Shown piece by piece: positions 51,324-59,988 of a stretch of 64,000 bases of DNA. Under the pieces are notes generated by a model, which saw only the letters and a list, made by a program, of their open reading frames with translations, made no database searches and was not told the DNA's origin. The position numbers and the translations under genes are program-made. This DNA comes from JAKVBH01 sp049800955 (GTDB taxonomy: Bacteria > Pseudomonadota > Alphaproteobacteria > Rhodobacterales > Rhodobacteraceae). Positions within the stretch are counted from its first letter, which is position 1, and every line of letters starts with the position of its first letter. The stretch is taken from the NCBI RefSeq assembly GCF_049800955.1, contig NZ_JBNAGA010000002.1, positions 620,001 to 684,000 of the forward strand, read 5' to 3'.

Positions 51324-52170
51324 CGGCGCTGGTCTGCGCCAGGGCATCGACCGGTGTCGTGGGGCGGAAGTCCGGCAGGTCCGCCGCGAAGTCCTTGGGG
51401 TCGATGCTGTGGGGTTTGCTCCAGAGATAGCGCATTTCGAACATCCCCTTGATGAAGGGCATGAAGACTTGGGCGAGCCGGAGCGGCCCCCACGCCATTG
51501 TCCGCGCGGTGATGCGCCGGTCTGTCGCCAGGCAGAGCGCCAGCGCCATCTGCGCGCCAGATAACGTGTAGCCCGGGTAGAGCACTTCATGCTGATCTGG
51601 CAGGTCACGGTCCAGCAGCGCCACGCCCGCACGGGTCAGATCGGGCAGGAAGGCCCAGGCATGGGGCGCATCCAGCGCGCCCGGATAGCTGATCCGGCCC
51701 TTGCGGAGCGGCTTTGTGATGACGCGGTCATACCAATTGCCGGTGTCGCCCAGATCGATGTAATCGCCTGCCCGCAGGATCAGCAGCTTGATGCCCGCAG
51801 CCCGGTACATCTCCTCGATCTCGATGCGCAAACGCCCAAGGGGGTTCGTCGCCGCATGGGGTGTGCTGGCCCGCAGAACGCTGGGCGCATCCGGGCCATA
51901 GACATACAGATTGCCGGGAAAGAGCACCCGCGCGCCCGAGGCCTGTGCAGCCGCGATCACAGCTCTGGTTTGTTCCGGCAATTCCGCGGCCCAGCGGTCA
52001 TACGGCGGGTTCCACGCATTGACGATCACATCCATGCCCTGCGCGGCCTGTTCGAGATCGTCTCTGCCGCGCTGAAAGAGATGAACCTCCCAGCCGGCCT
52101 GCCAGAGCGCATCAGTCATCGCGCCGCCAAAACGGCCGGAAGATCCTAGAATGAGGGCTTTACGTGTCAT
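51238..52170 (-). CDS. NAD-dependent epimerase/dehydratase-family protein
   Basis: A 310-residue extended-SDR protein. The Rossmann motif LILGSSGRFGGAMTDAL is near residues 6-22 with VIVNAWNPPYDRW following. The usual Y-x-x-x-K is replaced by NLYVYGPDAP-type sequence, and a SIDPKDF tail ends the conserved part. About the last 30 residues are encoded opposite the EEP gene and look like run-on sequence. The start is fixed by GGAGAT 4 nt before the ATG. Divergent from the LysR gene, which likely controls it. Confidence 0.85.
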   Translation of the reverse strand: MTRKALILGSSGRFGGAMTDALWQAGWEVHLFQRGRDDLEQAAQGMDVIVNAWNPPYDRWAAELPEQTRAVIAAAQASGARVLFPGNLYVYGPDAPSVLRASTPHAATNPLGRLRIEIEEMYRAAGIKLLILRAGDYIDLGDTGNWYDRVITKPLRKGRISYPGALDAPHAWAFLPDLTRAGVALLDRDLPDQHEVLYPGYTLSGAQMALALCLATDRRITARTMAWGPLRLAQVFMPFIKGMFEMRYLWSKPHSIDPKDFAADLPDFRPTTPVDALAQTSAVRGLADAHPPRPDRGSQAAPPRSPARAT

Positions 52171-52220
52171 GGCTATCTCCATCGTTTGGGAGAGAGTGCC
52201 CAGAAGATAAATGAATGGGA

Positions 52221-52230
52221 ATTGCGCAAT
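52221..52230. promoter_or_regulatory. possible LysR-type operator
   Basis: ATTGCGCAAT is a perfect 10-bp palindrome in the 86-bp gap between the divergent epimerase and LysR genes. Such T-N-A palindromes in this position often bind LysR regulators. There is no experimental support. Confidence 0.4.
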
Positions 52231-52256
52231 TCTGGCTATGTGCTATGCGAAAGTGC

Positions 52257-53153
52257 ATGGATGCACGGTTGGACAAACTGGAATGGTCACTGGTCGAGAG
52301 CTTTCTCGCCGTGGCGGAGGAGGGCTCCCTCTCCGCAGCGGCGCGGCGCCTCGGGCTGGCGCAGCCAACGGTGGGTCGGCAAGTGCGGCAGCTGGAGGCA
52401 CAGCTTGGCTTTGCGCTCTTTGATCGCCAGCCGCGCGGCCTCCGCCTGACGGACAAAGGCGGCGATCTTCTGGGGCCCGCACGGGCCATGCAGGCCGCCG
52501 CGTCGCAACTCGCCCTCGCCGCCGCAGGTGCGTCGGATGAACTGGCAGGCACGGTGCGCATCACGGCCTCTGTCTTCACCGCGCAGCATGCCCTGCCGCA
52601 GCTCATTGCCGAGATGCGCCGCGATTTGCCCGAAATCCAGATTGAGCTTGTCCCCAATGACAGCAGCGAAAACCTGTTGTTTCGCGAGGCCGACATTGCG
52701 CTGCGCATGTATCGCTCCGAGCAATTGGAGATCGTGACGCGCAGGGTAGGCGATTTGCGATTGGGGCTCTATGCGGCGCGCAGTTATCTGGATCGAGTGG
52801 GCTATCCCGAAACGCTTGAGGAGGTGATGGCGCTGGATTGGGTCGGGTATGATCGCTCCGAGATGATGATCAACGGGATGCGCGATGCGGGCTTCAATGT
52901 CTCGCGGGACTGGTTTGCGGTGCGCTGTGATCAGCATGCCGTTTACCACCAGCTCTTGCGCGCGGGCTGTGGCGTTGGGTTTTCGCAAGCGGTGGTGACG
53001 GAGGCGGATCCTCAGATGGTGCGCCTCGTGCCGGAGCTTCCCATTCCGCCGTTGCCGCTTTGGCTGGCCGCCCATGAGACGGTGCGTCGCGTGCCGCGGG
53101 TTGCGCTCGTCTGGGAGCGGCTTCAACACGGGCTTGCGCGGTATGTTGCTTGA
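52257..53153 (+). CDS. LysR-family transcriptional regulator
   Basis: A 298-residue regulator. The N-terminal winged helix reads LVESFLAVAEEGSLSAAARRLGLAQPTVGRQVRQLE. The substrate-binding domain contains the ELAGTVRITAS hinge and RRVGDLRLGLYAARSYLDRVG, typical of the CrgA/DsdC-like branch. It probably regulates the divergent epimerase gene. The stop codon is the first triplet of a 27-bp tandem repeat. Confidence 0.92.
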   Translation: MDARLDKLEWSLVESFLAVAEEGSLSAAARRLGLAQPTVGRQVRQLEAQLGFALFDRQPRGLRLTDKGGDLLGPARAMQAAASQLALAAAGASDELAGTVRITASVFTAQHALPQLIAEMRRDLPEIQIELVPNDSSENLLFREADIALRMYRSEQLEIVTRRVGDLRLGLYAARSYLDRVGYPETLEEVMALDWVGYDRSEMMINGMRDAGFNVSRDWFAVRCDQHAVYHQLLRAGCGVGFSQAVVTEADPQMVRLVPELPIPPLPLWLAAHETVRRVPRVALVWERLQHGLARYVA

Positions 53154-53231
53154 GCGCGGTTTGACGCGCAGGCCACCTGAGCGCGGTTCGGCGCGCATGA
53201 CAATTGAGCGCGGTTCGGCGCGCTACGTCGC
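53151..53231. repeat. three tandem 27-bp repeats at the LysR stop codon
   Basis: Units start at 53151, 53178 and 53205. The first 19 bp (TGAGCGCGGTTCGGCGCGC) are identical in units 2 and 3, with two changes in unit 1; the last 8 bp differ. The period is nine codons, so the stop codon TGA recurs in frame at the start of each unit. No longer array and no CRISPR features. Confidence 0.9.
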
Positions 53232-53319
53232 ATGAGGCGCAGGCCCTGCCACCTTGATCATCGCGGCCCTGCGCGCTAGGGCAGCGCCAAGCATTTATCA
53301 GTCAAAGGACCCTGATCCC

Positions 53320-54426
53320 ATGAGCACGCCTTCTCTTCTCATCCTGCCCGGTGACGGCATTGGCCCCGAGGTTATGGAACAGGTCCGCCGGGTGATCGGC
53401 TGGTTTGATGACAAGCGTGGGCTGGCCATTGATGTCTCGGAAGATCTCGTGGGCGGCGCGGCTTATGACAAGCACGGCGTGCCGCTGGCCGATGAGACGA
53501 TGGCCAAGGCGCAGGAGGTGGACGCGGTTCTGCTCGGTGCCGTGGGTGGCCCCAAGTATGACAATCTGGATTTCTCCGTGAAGCCCGAGCGCGGCCTGCT
53601 GCGTTTGCGCAAGGAGATGGATCTGTTCTCCAACCTGCGCCCGGCGCAGTGTTTTGACGCGCTGGCGGATTTCTCCTCGCTCAAGCGTGACATCGTCGCG
53701 GGGCTCGATATCGTCATCGTGCGCGAGCTGACCTCTGGCGTCTATTTCGGCGAGCCGCGCGGCATCATCGAAGAGGGCAACGAGCGCGTCGGCATCAACA
53801 CCCAGCGCTATACCGAGAGCGAGATCGAGCGCGTGGCGCGTTCTGCGTTCGAGCTGGCGCGGCGGCGCTCCAACAAGGTCTGCTCGATGGAGAAGGCCAA
53901 TGTGATGGAGAGCGGGATCCTGTGGCGCGATGTGGTCAATGAAGTGCATCAGGCGGACTATGCCGATGTCGAGTTGAGCCACATGTATGCCGACAATGGC
54001 GCGATGCAGCTGGTGCGCGCGCCCAAGCAGTTCGACGTGATCCTCACGGACAACCTCTTTGGCGATATCCTGTCCGATTGCGCGGCGATGTTGACGGGCA
54101 GCCTCGGCATGTTGCCCTCCGCCTCGCTCGGCGCGCCGATGGAGAATGGTCGGCCCAAGGCGATGTATGAGCCCGTGCACGGCTCCGCGCCTGACATCAC
54201 CGGGCAGGGCAAGGCCAATCCGATTGCCTGCATCCTCTCCTTCGCCATGGCGCTGCGCTACAGCTTCGATCAAGGCGCGGAAGCGGACCGTCTCGAAGCG
54301 GCGATCGAAGGCGTTTTGGCTGATGGCGTGCGCACGGCGGATCTCTTGGGCGAAGAGGGTGTGACGCCGGTTTCAACCTCCGGCATGGGCGATGCGATCC
54401 TGGCCAAGCTCGACGCCTCGCTCTAA
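53320..54426 (+). CDS. leuB: 3-isopropylmalate dehydrogenase LeuB
   Basis: A 368-residue enzyme of leucine synthesis that oxidatively decarboxylates 3-isopropylmalate with NAD+. The N-terminus LLILPGDGIGPEVM, the substrate loop GLLRLRKEMDLFSNLRP, the metal site NLFGDILSD, and EPVHGSAPDITGQGKANP are all present. The start follows AAAGGAC. It is separated from leuC/leuD but on the same strand. Confidence 0.97.
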   Translation: MSTPSLLILPGDGIGPEVMEQVRRVIGWFDDKRGLAIDVSEDLVGGAAYDKHGVPLADETMAKAQEVDAVLLGAVGGPKYDNLDFSVKPERGLLRLRKEMDLFSNLRPAQCFDALADFSSLKRDIVAGLDIVIVRELTSGVYFGEPRGIIEEGNERVGINTQRYTESEIERVARSAFELARRRSNKVCSMEKANVMESGILWRDVVNEVHQADYADVELSHMYADNGAMQLVRAPKQFDVILTDNLFGDILSDCAAMLTGSLGMLPSASLGAPMENGRPKAMYEPVHGSAPDITGQGKANPIACILSFAMALRYSFDQGAEADRLEAAIEGVLADGVRTADLLGEEGVTPVSTSGMGDAILAKLDASL

Positions 54427-54435
54427 GCACGGCCT

Positions 54436-54879
54436 GTGCGCCTGCTGCACGTCAGCCTGACGGCGCGGGATGCGCGGGCGCTTGCGCAGTTCTATAGGTG
54501 CGTGTTTGACCTGACCCTACTCAGGCCCCCGCGGGAGATGTCGGGGCCTGAGATTGGCGAGAGTGTGGGGCTGCCCGGGGCGGCCTTCCTCTCGATCTGG
54601 CTGGGCGCACAGGACCAAGCCGCACCCTTCCTCGAGATCATCGAATACCGCACGCCGACGGCGCCTGAGCCGCAAGGGGCTTTGCCGTTGAACACGCCGG
54701 GACGGGGGCATGTCGCCGTTGCGGTGGCGGACCTTGAGGGCACGTTGGCGCGTGTGTTGCGCCATGGTGGATCAGCGGTTGGTCCAGTGACAACATTGGG
54801 GGATGACGCGGCACGCTGCCGCCTTGTGATGATCCGCGATCCGGAAGGCAACGTTGTGGAGCTGGAAGCGCGCGGGTGA
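54436..54879 (+). CDS. VOC-family (glyoxalase-like) protein
   Basis: A 147-residue protein with two beta-alpha-beta-beta-beta modules. The first begins LLHVSLTARDARALAQFY, the second GHVAVAVADLEGTLARVLRHGG and ends RDPEGNVVELEARG with the family Glu ligand. It may be a metal-dependent lyase or dioxygenase. The GTG start lies 9 bp after leuB, so co-transcription is likely, but a functional link is unclear. Confidence 0.87.
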   Translation: MRLLHVSLTARDARALAQFYRCVFDLTLLRPPREMSGPEIGESVGLPGAAFLSIWLGAQDQAAPFLEIIEYRTPTAPEPQGALPLNTPGRGHVAVAVADLEGTLARVLRHGGSAVGPVTTLGDDAARCRLVMIRDPEGNVVELEARG

Positions 54880-55001
54880 GGCGGCCTGCCCCGCTCTGTG
54901 ACCTTTTGGCCGGGCCTCGGGACGCAATTGTCAATTGCACGGTGCCCGCTTCTCGCTATGACAGGGGCATTCAAACCTCGCTACATTGATCAGGCCTTGC
55001 C

Positions 55002-56024
55002 ATGAGCCAATCCACCCGTGCCATTCTCTGCGCCCTCGGGGCGTTTGCCATTTTCTCGCTGCATGATGTGATCGTGAAGGTGCTGGGGGCGTCGTACTCG
55101 CCCTTTCAGATCGTGTTCTTCAGCGTACTCTTTGGCTTTCCCCTGGTCACGCTCATGCTCCTGCGCGACACCAGCGCGGCGAACCTGATCCCGCGCCACC
55201 CCTGGTGGACCGCACTGCGCACGGCGGCGGCAGTCACGACGGGGGCGTCGGCGTTTTATGCCTTCTCGACCCTGCCGCTCACGCAGGTCTATGCGATCCT
55301 CTTTGCCTCGCCCTTGATCATCACGCTGCTGGCGATCCCGATCCTTGGCGAGAAAGTGCGCATCCGGCGGGGGCTGGCGGTTCTGGTCGGGCTCTCGGGC
55401 GTTCTGGTGGTCCTTCGCCCCGGTGCGGTGCCGCTGGAATTGGGGCATATCGCGGCGATGGTGGCGGCGGTGAGCTCGTCGCTGGCCTCGATCATCGTGC
55501 GCAAGATCGGCAAGGACGAGCGCTCCATCGTGCTCCTGATCTACCCGATGACGGCAAACTTCATCTTGATGGCCTGTCTCTTGCCCTTCGTCTACGTGCC
55601 GATGCCGCTGGCTGATCTGGGCGGGCTGGCGGCGATGTCGGCGCTGGCGCTGTTGGCGTCCTCGCTCGTGATCATGGCCTACAAGCTGGGCGAGGCGGTC
55701 ATCGTGGCGCCGATGCAGTATTCGCAGATCCTCTGGGCCAGCCTCTTTGGCGCGCTGTTCTTTGATGAGTTTCCCGATGGTTGGACCGTGCTAGGCGCGA
55801 GCATCATCATCGCCAGCGGGCTTTACATCGTGCTGCGCGAGGGGCGCAGCGGCCAGTCGGAAAACACACCCGTTCTGCGCACCCGCTCGCGCTTTGCCAC
55901 GCCGTCGGTGCCGCGCCTCGCGCCGCTTCTGCGGGCGCGCAAGGCCGCGCCCGACGTGCCGGAGGATCCGCCTGAGCAAAAGCCGCATCTGCGCGGCCTG
56001 CCCGGACGCCGCCCGCTCAAGTGA
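55002..56024 (+). CDS. EamA/DMT-superfamily permease
   Basis: A 340-residue membrane protein with ten hydrophobic segments in two EamA repeats (LCALGAFAIFSLHDVIVKVL at the first helix, AAMVAAVSSSLASIIVRKIG starting the second). About 55 extra polar residues rich in Arg and Pro follow the last helix. Substrates of DMT permeases are diverse metabolites; none can be inferred. tRNA-Pro lies downstream. Confidence 0.92.
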   Translation: MSQSTRAILCALGAFAIFSLHDVIVKVLGASYSPFQIVFFSVLFGFPLVTLMLLRDTSAANLIPRHPWWTALRTAAAVTTGASAFYAFSTLPLTQVYAILFASPLIITLLAIPILGEKVRIRRGLAVLVGLSGVLVVLRPGAVPLELGHIAAMVAAVSSSLASIIVRKIGKDERSIVLLIYPMTANFILMACLLPFVYVPMPLADLGGLAAMSALALLASSLVIMAYKLGEAVIVAPMQYSQILWASLFGALFFDEFPDGWTVLGASIIIASGLYIVLREGRSGQSENTPVLRTRSRFATPSVPRLAPLLRARKAAPDVPEDPPEQKPHLRGLPGRRPLK

Positions 56025-56069
56025 AGGCTTGCAAAGGCAGGCCATTTGGGTCTATCCCGCAGGCCAAGT

Positions 56070-56146
56070 CGGAGTGTAGCTCAGCCTGGTAGAGCACTGT
56101 CTTCGGGAGGCAGGGGCCGGAGGTTCGAATCCTCTCACTCCGACCA
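56070..56146 (+). tRNA. tRNA-Pro (anticodon CGG)
   Basis: A full 77-nt cloverleaf with encoded CCA. The acceptor stem is CGGAGTG/CACTCCG, the anticodon stem CTGTC/GGCAG around loop TTCGGGA (anticodon CGG, codon CCG), and the T stem GGAGG/CCTCT with TTCGAAT. Confidence 0.97.
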
Positions 56147-56402
56147 TTTCTCGCATGTGAAACGCCAAGTGGTGACTGTCCCGTCATGACAGTGACCCAA
56201 GTGGCCCGTCAGAGGACAACAACCCTTCGCGCGCTACGCGGCGGAAGAGGAAAAAAGAGCCCATTTTGACCGATGCTGCGCTTTGGCGGAATGGCCGCGA
56301 TGTATCGAGAGCGGGCGTTGCTTCGCTCCATGATCGATCCAGTGGAAACCAACTGGCGGACAAGGAGTCCTCAGTTTCACATCAAGTCAAAGGAAGTTTG
56401 AT
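56147..56402. other. noncoding region after tRNA-Pro
   Basis: No gene supported. Near the tRNA, a weak hairpin (GTGACTGTC...GACAGTGAC, one mismatch) is flanked by two copies of CCAAGTGG-like sequence. The rest is unremarkable. No repeat of the tRNA 3' end was found within the window that would mark an integrated island. Confidence 0.6.
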
Positions 56403-57287
56403 TTACGCAGGGTTATGTCCGAGCCAGTCAAGGATCAAGTGAATGAGCCCATGCTTTGGAGCGTTCGCTGGCCACTCTGCAAAGACATCTATAGATCCCA
56501 AACTCCAGTCTGGTAGGACGTGCTGGAGCACCCCATCCTCGATGTATTCGCGTGACAAGAATTCCGGCAGGATCGCAAGGCCGGTGTCGGAACATGCCAT
56601 ACGGCAAAGGGCTTGCGCATCATTGGCAAAGATGCGGGCTTCGGTTTTCAGGGTGATGGCCGTATGGCCCTTTTTGGCAAACCTCACGGGAATGTTCTGG
56701 ACGGGTGCAAGCGCCATCCAATCCCACGTGAGCAATTCGCTCGGGTCGGAGATTGGTGTTTGCTTCGCGAGATAGTTGGTGGAGGCAACGAGTTGACGTT
56801 GCACGCTAAATAGCTTGCGCGATGTCGCTGAGTTTTTGGCATTGGGCTTCATTCGAATTGCGACATCGAACCCGTCGTCAATCAGTGAACGTCGCGTATC
56901 CGAGAAATCGAGGAAAAGCCTTATTCGGGGGTGTTTCAACGAAAACGCTGCGATCTGTTCAATCAAAGGTGACTGGGACAGGACTGAAGGCAGGGTCAGA
57001 CGCAAATCGCCGCTCGGTGTCTTAGCCGAAACAGAAAGCTCGATAAGCTCGTTTTCAGCAGCAGCCATCATGTTACGCGCCGCGCTCAGCAAACGTCCTC
57101 CTTCAGACGTCAGCGTTAATTTGCGTGTGGATCGGTAGATCAGGGCAACCCCTAGAGTGTCTTCAAGCTGGGAGATGTGGTGGCTTACAACAGAGGGCGA
57201 CAAGCGTAGCTCTCGCGCAGCTCCACGAAAGGACCCGTGGTCAATGACTTTTGCGAAGATTGCCATCTGACGCAGTTGATCAATCAT
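56403..57287 (-). CDS. LysR-family transcriptional regulator
   Basis: A 294-residue regulator beginning MIDQLRQMAIFAKVIDHGSF with a winged helix (AARELRLSPSVVSHHISQLEDTLGVALI) and a substrate domain (PSGDLRLTLPSVL). It is of the CrgA-like branch. A GTG-type extension 13 codons longer is possible. It is divergent from the SnoaL-like gene and likely its regulator. By eye its GC content is lower than that of most neighbours. Confidence 0.92.
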   Translation of the reverse strand: MIDQLRQMAIFAKVIDHGSFRGAARELRLSPSVVSHHISQLEDTLGVALIYRSTRKLTLTSEGGRLLSAARNMMAAAENELIELSVSAKTPSGDLRLTLPSVLSQSPLIEQIAAFSLKHPRIRLFLDFSDTRRSLIDDGFDVAIRMKPNAKNSATSRKLFSVQRQLVASTNYLAKQTPISDPSELLTWDWMALAPVQNIPVRFAKKGHTAITLKTEARIFANDAQALCRMACSDTGLAILPEFLSREYIEDGVLQHVLPDWSLGSIDVFAEWPANAPKHGLIHLILDWLGHNPA

Positions 57288-57415
57288 TACATCAAAAATC
57301 CGAACAGTTATATCTATCTGTCCCATCTTATGCCCTTATATGTCTTTGTCCATATTGCAGGCATGGAAAGCGCAATCACGCGCTGTCTTCGAATTTCAAA
57401 CCAGGAGAAAGACCC

Positions 57416-57889
57416 ATGAATGCAATGCGCACCACGTTGGCAGCCGTCTCGCTTGCCGCCCTGTCCACTGCTGCTTTCGCAGACGACAAAGCAACTGTTC
57501 AAACCTTCTACGATCTCTTGAGCGACCCGGGCTCTTCGGAGCTGGCCGCGTCTTTTCTTGAAGTGACGTCCGAGGACTGGGAAAGCATTGGGAATTATTC
57601 TGGCGAAAACGAGTCCCGCGATGCGTTTGTCGGCCAGATGGGGTTCTTTGCACAGCTGATCCCTGATCTCGACTGGTCAGTCCAAGCGATGCACCAGGAT
57701 GGAAACTTTGTCACTGTGCGCAGCCGTGCAACAGGCACGCCAACCGCTCCGTTCTTTGGTGTCGACGGTGAGGGCCGCAGCTTCGACATTATGACAATCG
57801 ATATTCACGAGTTGGAAGAAGGGGTTATCGTTCGTACTTATCATGTAGAAGACTGGGCAAGCGCTCTGCAACAGCTTGGCGGGCGGTGA
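57416..57889 (+). CDS. exported SnoaL-like (NTF2-fold) protein
   Basis: A 157-residue protein. Residues 1-22 are a signal peptide (LAAVSLAALSTAAFA). The mature part has the SnoaL/ester-cyclase layout: VQTFYDLLSD, DAFVGQMGFFAQLIPDLDWSVQAM, VRSRATGTPTAPFFGVDGEGRSF and IVRTYHVEDWASALQQLG. A periplasmic location is unusual for a polyketide-type cyclase, so another role is likely. AGGAG precedes the ATG by 8 nt. Divergent from a LysR gene. Confidence 0.87.
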   Translation: MNAMRTTLAAVSLAALSTAAFADDKATVQTFYDLLSDPGSSELAASFLEVTSEDWESIGNYSGENESRDAFVGQMGFFAQLIPDLDWSVQAMHQDGNFVTVRSRATGTPTAPFFGVDGEGRSFDIMTIDIHELEEGVIVRTYHVEDWASALQQLGGR

Positions 57890-58338
57890 GTTCAATCCAG
57901 CAAAAAGTTAAAAGAGGTTTTGAGCGGCAGCATCACCATATGCTGCCGCTCGCAAGTGGTTGCAGCTGAGCAGCTTGTCAGGTTTAGCGCCTAGAGCGGT
58001 TATTCATGACCGGAAATTCCACGACAGCTTTATCCGAATACCGGTCATACGACCTGCTCTGCGGAATGGCTTGTCTAGCTCCAAAAAGCTTGATGGGTGG
58101 GCCCGTGTTTCGCGATGCGGCGGGCAGATCTAGGGCGGGAATCTTGGCGCATCGCGGCAAAGGTGCCCGACTTTCCGCATCGCCTTGAGACTGTCACATG
58201 GCGTAATCTACCCATCGCACCGTTGATCCAAAACCGAAGTGGGCTATTGGAGGCAATTGCGCCAAACGGGCGCACGTCTCCTTTGACAAATCACGGCGCT
58301 TGCCGAAAGCTCCAGGGAAAGACCTGTAAGGATCGCCA
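57890..58338. other. 449-bp noncoding stretch
   Basis: No gene supported. It holds a strong hairpin just after the SnoaL-like gene and, at about 58310, the leader of the lysE gene. Short frames on both strands have no family features or ribosome-binding sites. It may hold decayed sequence. Confidence 0.6.
57922..57951. terminator. 12-bp hairpin after the SnoaL-like gene
   Basis: GAGCGGCAGCAT and ATGCTGCCGCTC form a perfect 12-bp stem with loop CACCAT, 33 bp past the stop codon. It lacks a T-run on the plus strand; on the minus strand it is followed by a T-rich run. Probably ends or stabilises the SnoaL-like mRNA. Confidence 0.6.
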
Positions 58339-58968
58339 ATGCCCGCAGAGATACATCTTCCCCTCATACTCCTTGCCGCGCTGGTCGCGTCCATCAGCCC
58401 CGGCCCTGCAACGCTGGCCCTTGCGGGCACGTCCATGGCGTCCGGGCGGAGATCCGGCTTGGCGCTGGCGGCGGGGATCACCACGGGCTCGCTGATGTGG
58501 TCCGTTGCGGCTGCTCTGGGTCTTGGGGCTGTGATGCTGGCCAATGCGTGGGTCTTTGAAGTGATCCGATACTGTGGTGCGGCCTATCTGATGTTTCTCG
58601 CCTGCAAGGCCGCGCGGTCTGCGCTGTCTGGCAAGGCGCTGGCCACGCGGTCTTTCACGGGCAGGACACGGTCGCTCTATGCCAAGGGTCTGGCTCTGCA
58701 TCTGACGAACCCGAAAGCCATCCTGTTTTTCGGCTCATTGTTTTCGCTCGGCGTCCTTCCAGGGACCGGATTGGGGCAGCTCGGGATCGTCATCGCGGCT
58801 GTTGGGGTCCAGAGTTGTCTGGTGTTTCATGGCTATGCGCTTCTCTTCTCGTCCCGCGCCATGACGAAAACCTATCTCAAACTCAGGCGCTGGTTTGAAG
58901 GCGCGTTCGCCGTTGGATTTGGCGCGGCGAGCTTCAAGATACTGATGACGAAGCTGCAATCACCCTAG
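58339..58968 (+). CDS. LysE/RhtB-family amino acid exporter
   Basis: A 209-residue membrane protein with about six helices. The signature is LVASISPGPATLALAGTSMASGRRSGLALAAG at the N-terminus and KGLALHLTNPKAILFFGSLFSLGV in the middle. It exports amino acids or analogues. Its 3' end overlaps the convergent glycosyltransferase gene by 9 nt. Start ATG follows AAGGAT. Confidence 0.93.
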   Translation: MPAEIHLPLILLAALVASISPGPATLALAGTSMASGRRSGLALAAGITTGSLMWSVAAALGLGAVMLANAWVFEVIRYCGAAYLMFLACKAARSALSGKALATRSFTGRTRSLYAKGLALHLTNPKAILFFGSLFSLGVLPGTGLGQLGIVIAAVGVQSCLVFHGYALLFSSRAMTKTYLKLRRWFEGAFAVGFGAASFKILMTKLQSP

Positions 58969-59964
58969 GTCCGATCCGTCCTGCGCGTCTTGAGCCAACA
59001 GTTTGGACCACCGCCGTGACCAGTCTTTGCGCGCTTTCCCGGGGTCATCAAACGGGTCGGTTTGCCGGATCGGCGCAGCGTCAGGCAACTCTCGGAAGAG
59101 CCGTGCCCATTCCGCAGGCGTGTTTTCCCTAACCTTTGACGTGATGCCCCGGCCTGCATCACGCAAGCCATCCACATCCGCGCAGATCACGGCGCGGCCG
59201 GCCGCATGCGCTTCGAAACAGACCAGACCAAATGCCTCCCACCGTGATGGCATGGCAATACATGAGACCGTCGACATGGCTTTTGCCGGATCCACGACAT
59301 GCCCCTTGAACACGATCCGCGCATCCTCTGCGGCCAGCTCTTGCAATGCGCGGCGTTCGGCGCCGTCGCCATAAATGTACAAGCGCGCTTCCGCATCGGG
59401 CCAGGACCGGAAGCCTTTGATCAGAATGTCGAAGCCCTTCTGGCGCTCCAGCCGTCCAATTGCGCCGATGTGTTTGGGCGGGGCCACGACCGGTCTGACG
59501 GCCTCAAACGGGCTGACATCGACCATGGGCGGGATGACATGCAGGATCGCGGGCTTGACCAGTGCGTTCTTCAGCATCCAGTCGGCTTGCGTCTGGCTGA
59601 CGGCAACCACGTGATCAAACATGGCATAGCCCAGGCGCAGCATCGCGAGGAAGCGGCCTGTGTGACGCACGTTCTCTTCCATGAAGGCGCCAGTGTAGCT
59701 GTGTTCCACATGGATCAGGCGCGCGGACGGGTTCTTTGCGCGCAGGGAGATGAGGCCAGGCAGCCCGCGCCAGCTCTGGGTCGTATGCGAGACGATGATC
59801 TCTGCCTTATGGCTGGTGGCGCTCCAGGCGCTTTTGCGGGTCTTCACAATCTTGTGCTGTGCCATGCGGGAGAGGTCTGGATATGTGGTGAGATAGTCCA
59901 CCGCGCGCATCACGCCGCCTGCGGTTGCATCATCGATGAGGTGAACGACGTTTTGCCGGGTCAT
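58960..59964 (-). CDS. glycosyltransferase family 4 (GT-B)
   Basis: A 334-residue GT-B glycosyltransferase. The C-terminal GT1 domain contains HIGAIGRLERQKGFDILIKGF, YIYGDGAERRALQELA, VSCIAMPSRWEAFGLVCFEA with the EX7E-type pattern, and ADVDGLRD. It likely adds a sugar from a nucleotide donor during polysaccharide assembly. Last gene of a four-gene minus-strand run. Confidence 0.9.
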   Translation of the reverse strand: MTRQNVVHLIDDATAGGVMRAVDYLTTYPDLSRMAQHKIVKTRKSAWSATSHKAEIIVSHTTQSWRGLPGLISLRAKNPSARLIHVEHSYTGAFMEENVRHTGRFLAMLRLGYAMFDHVVAVSQTQADWMLKNALVKPAILHVIPPMVDVSPFEAVRPVVAPPKHIGAIGRLERQKGFDILIKGFRSWPDAEARLYIYGDGAERRALQELAAEDARIVFKGHVVDPAKAMSTVSCIAMPSRWEAFGLVCFEAHAAGRAVICADVDGLRDAGRGITSKVRENTPAEWARLFRELPDAAPIRQTDPFDDPGKARKDWSRRWSKLLAQDAQDGSDLG

Positions 59965-59988
59965 GGGAAGGCTCCAGAATGAGATGTG

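Noticed and set aside
53151..53231. CRISPR array
   Set aside because: Period is only 27 bp with 8-bp variable parts, three units, and no cas genes; it is a simple tandem repeat.
56070..56146. Integrated island attachment site duplication of tRNA-Pro
   Set aside because: No second copy of the tRNA 3' end was found in the window and no integrase gene is present.
58006..58495. Short frames on both strands before lysE, considered as a transposase remnant
   Set aside because: No transposase motif, no terminal inverted repeats and no target duplication could be seen.
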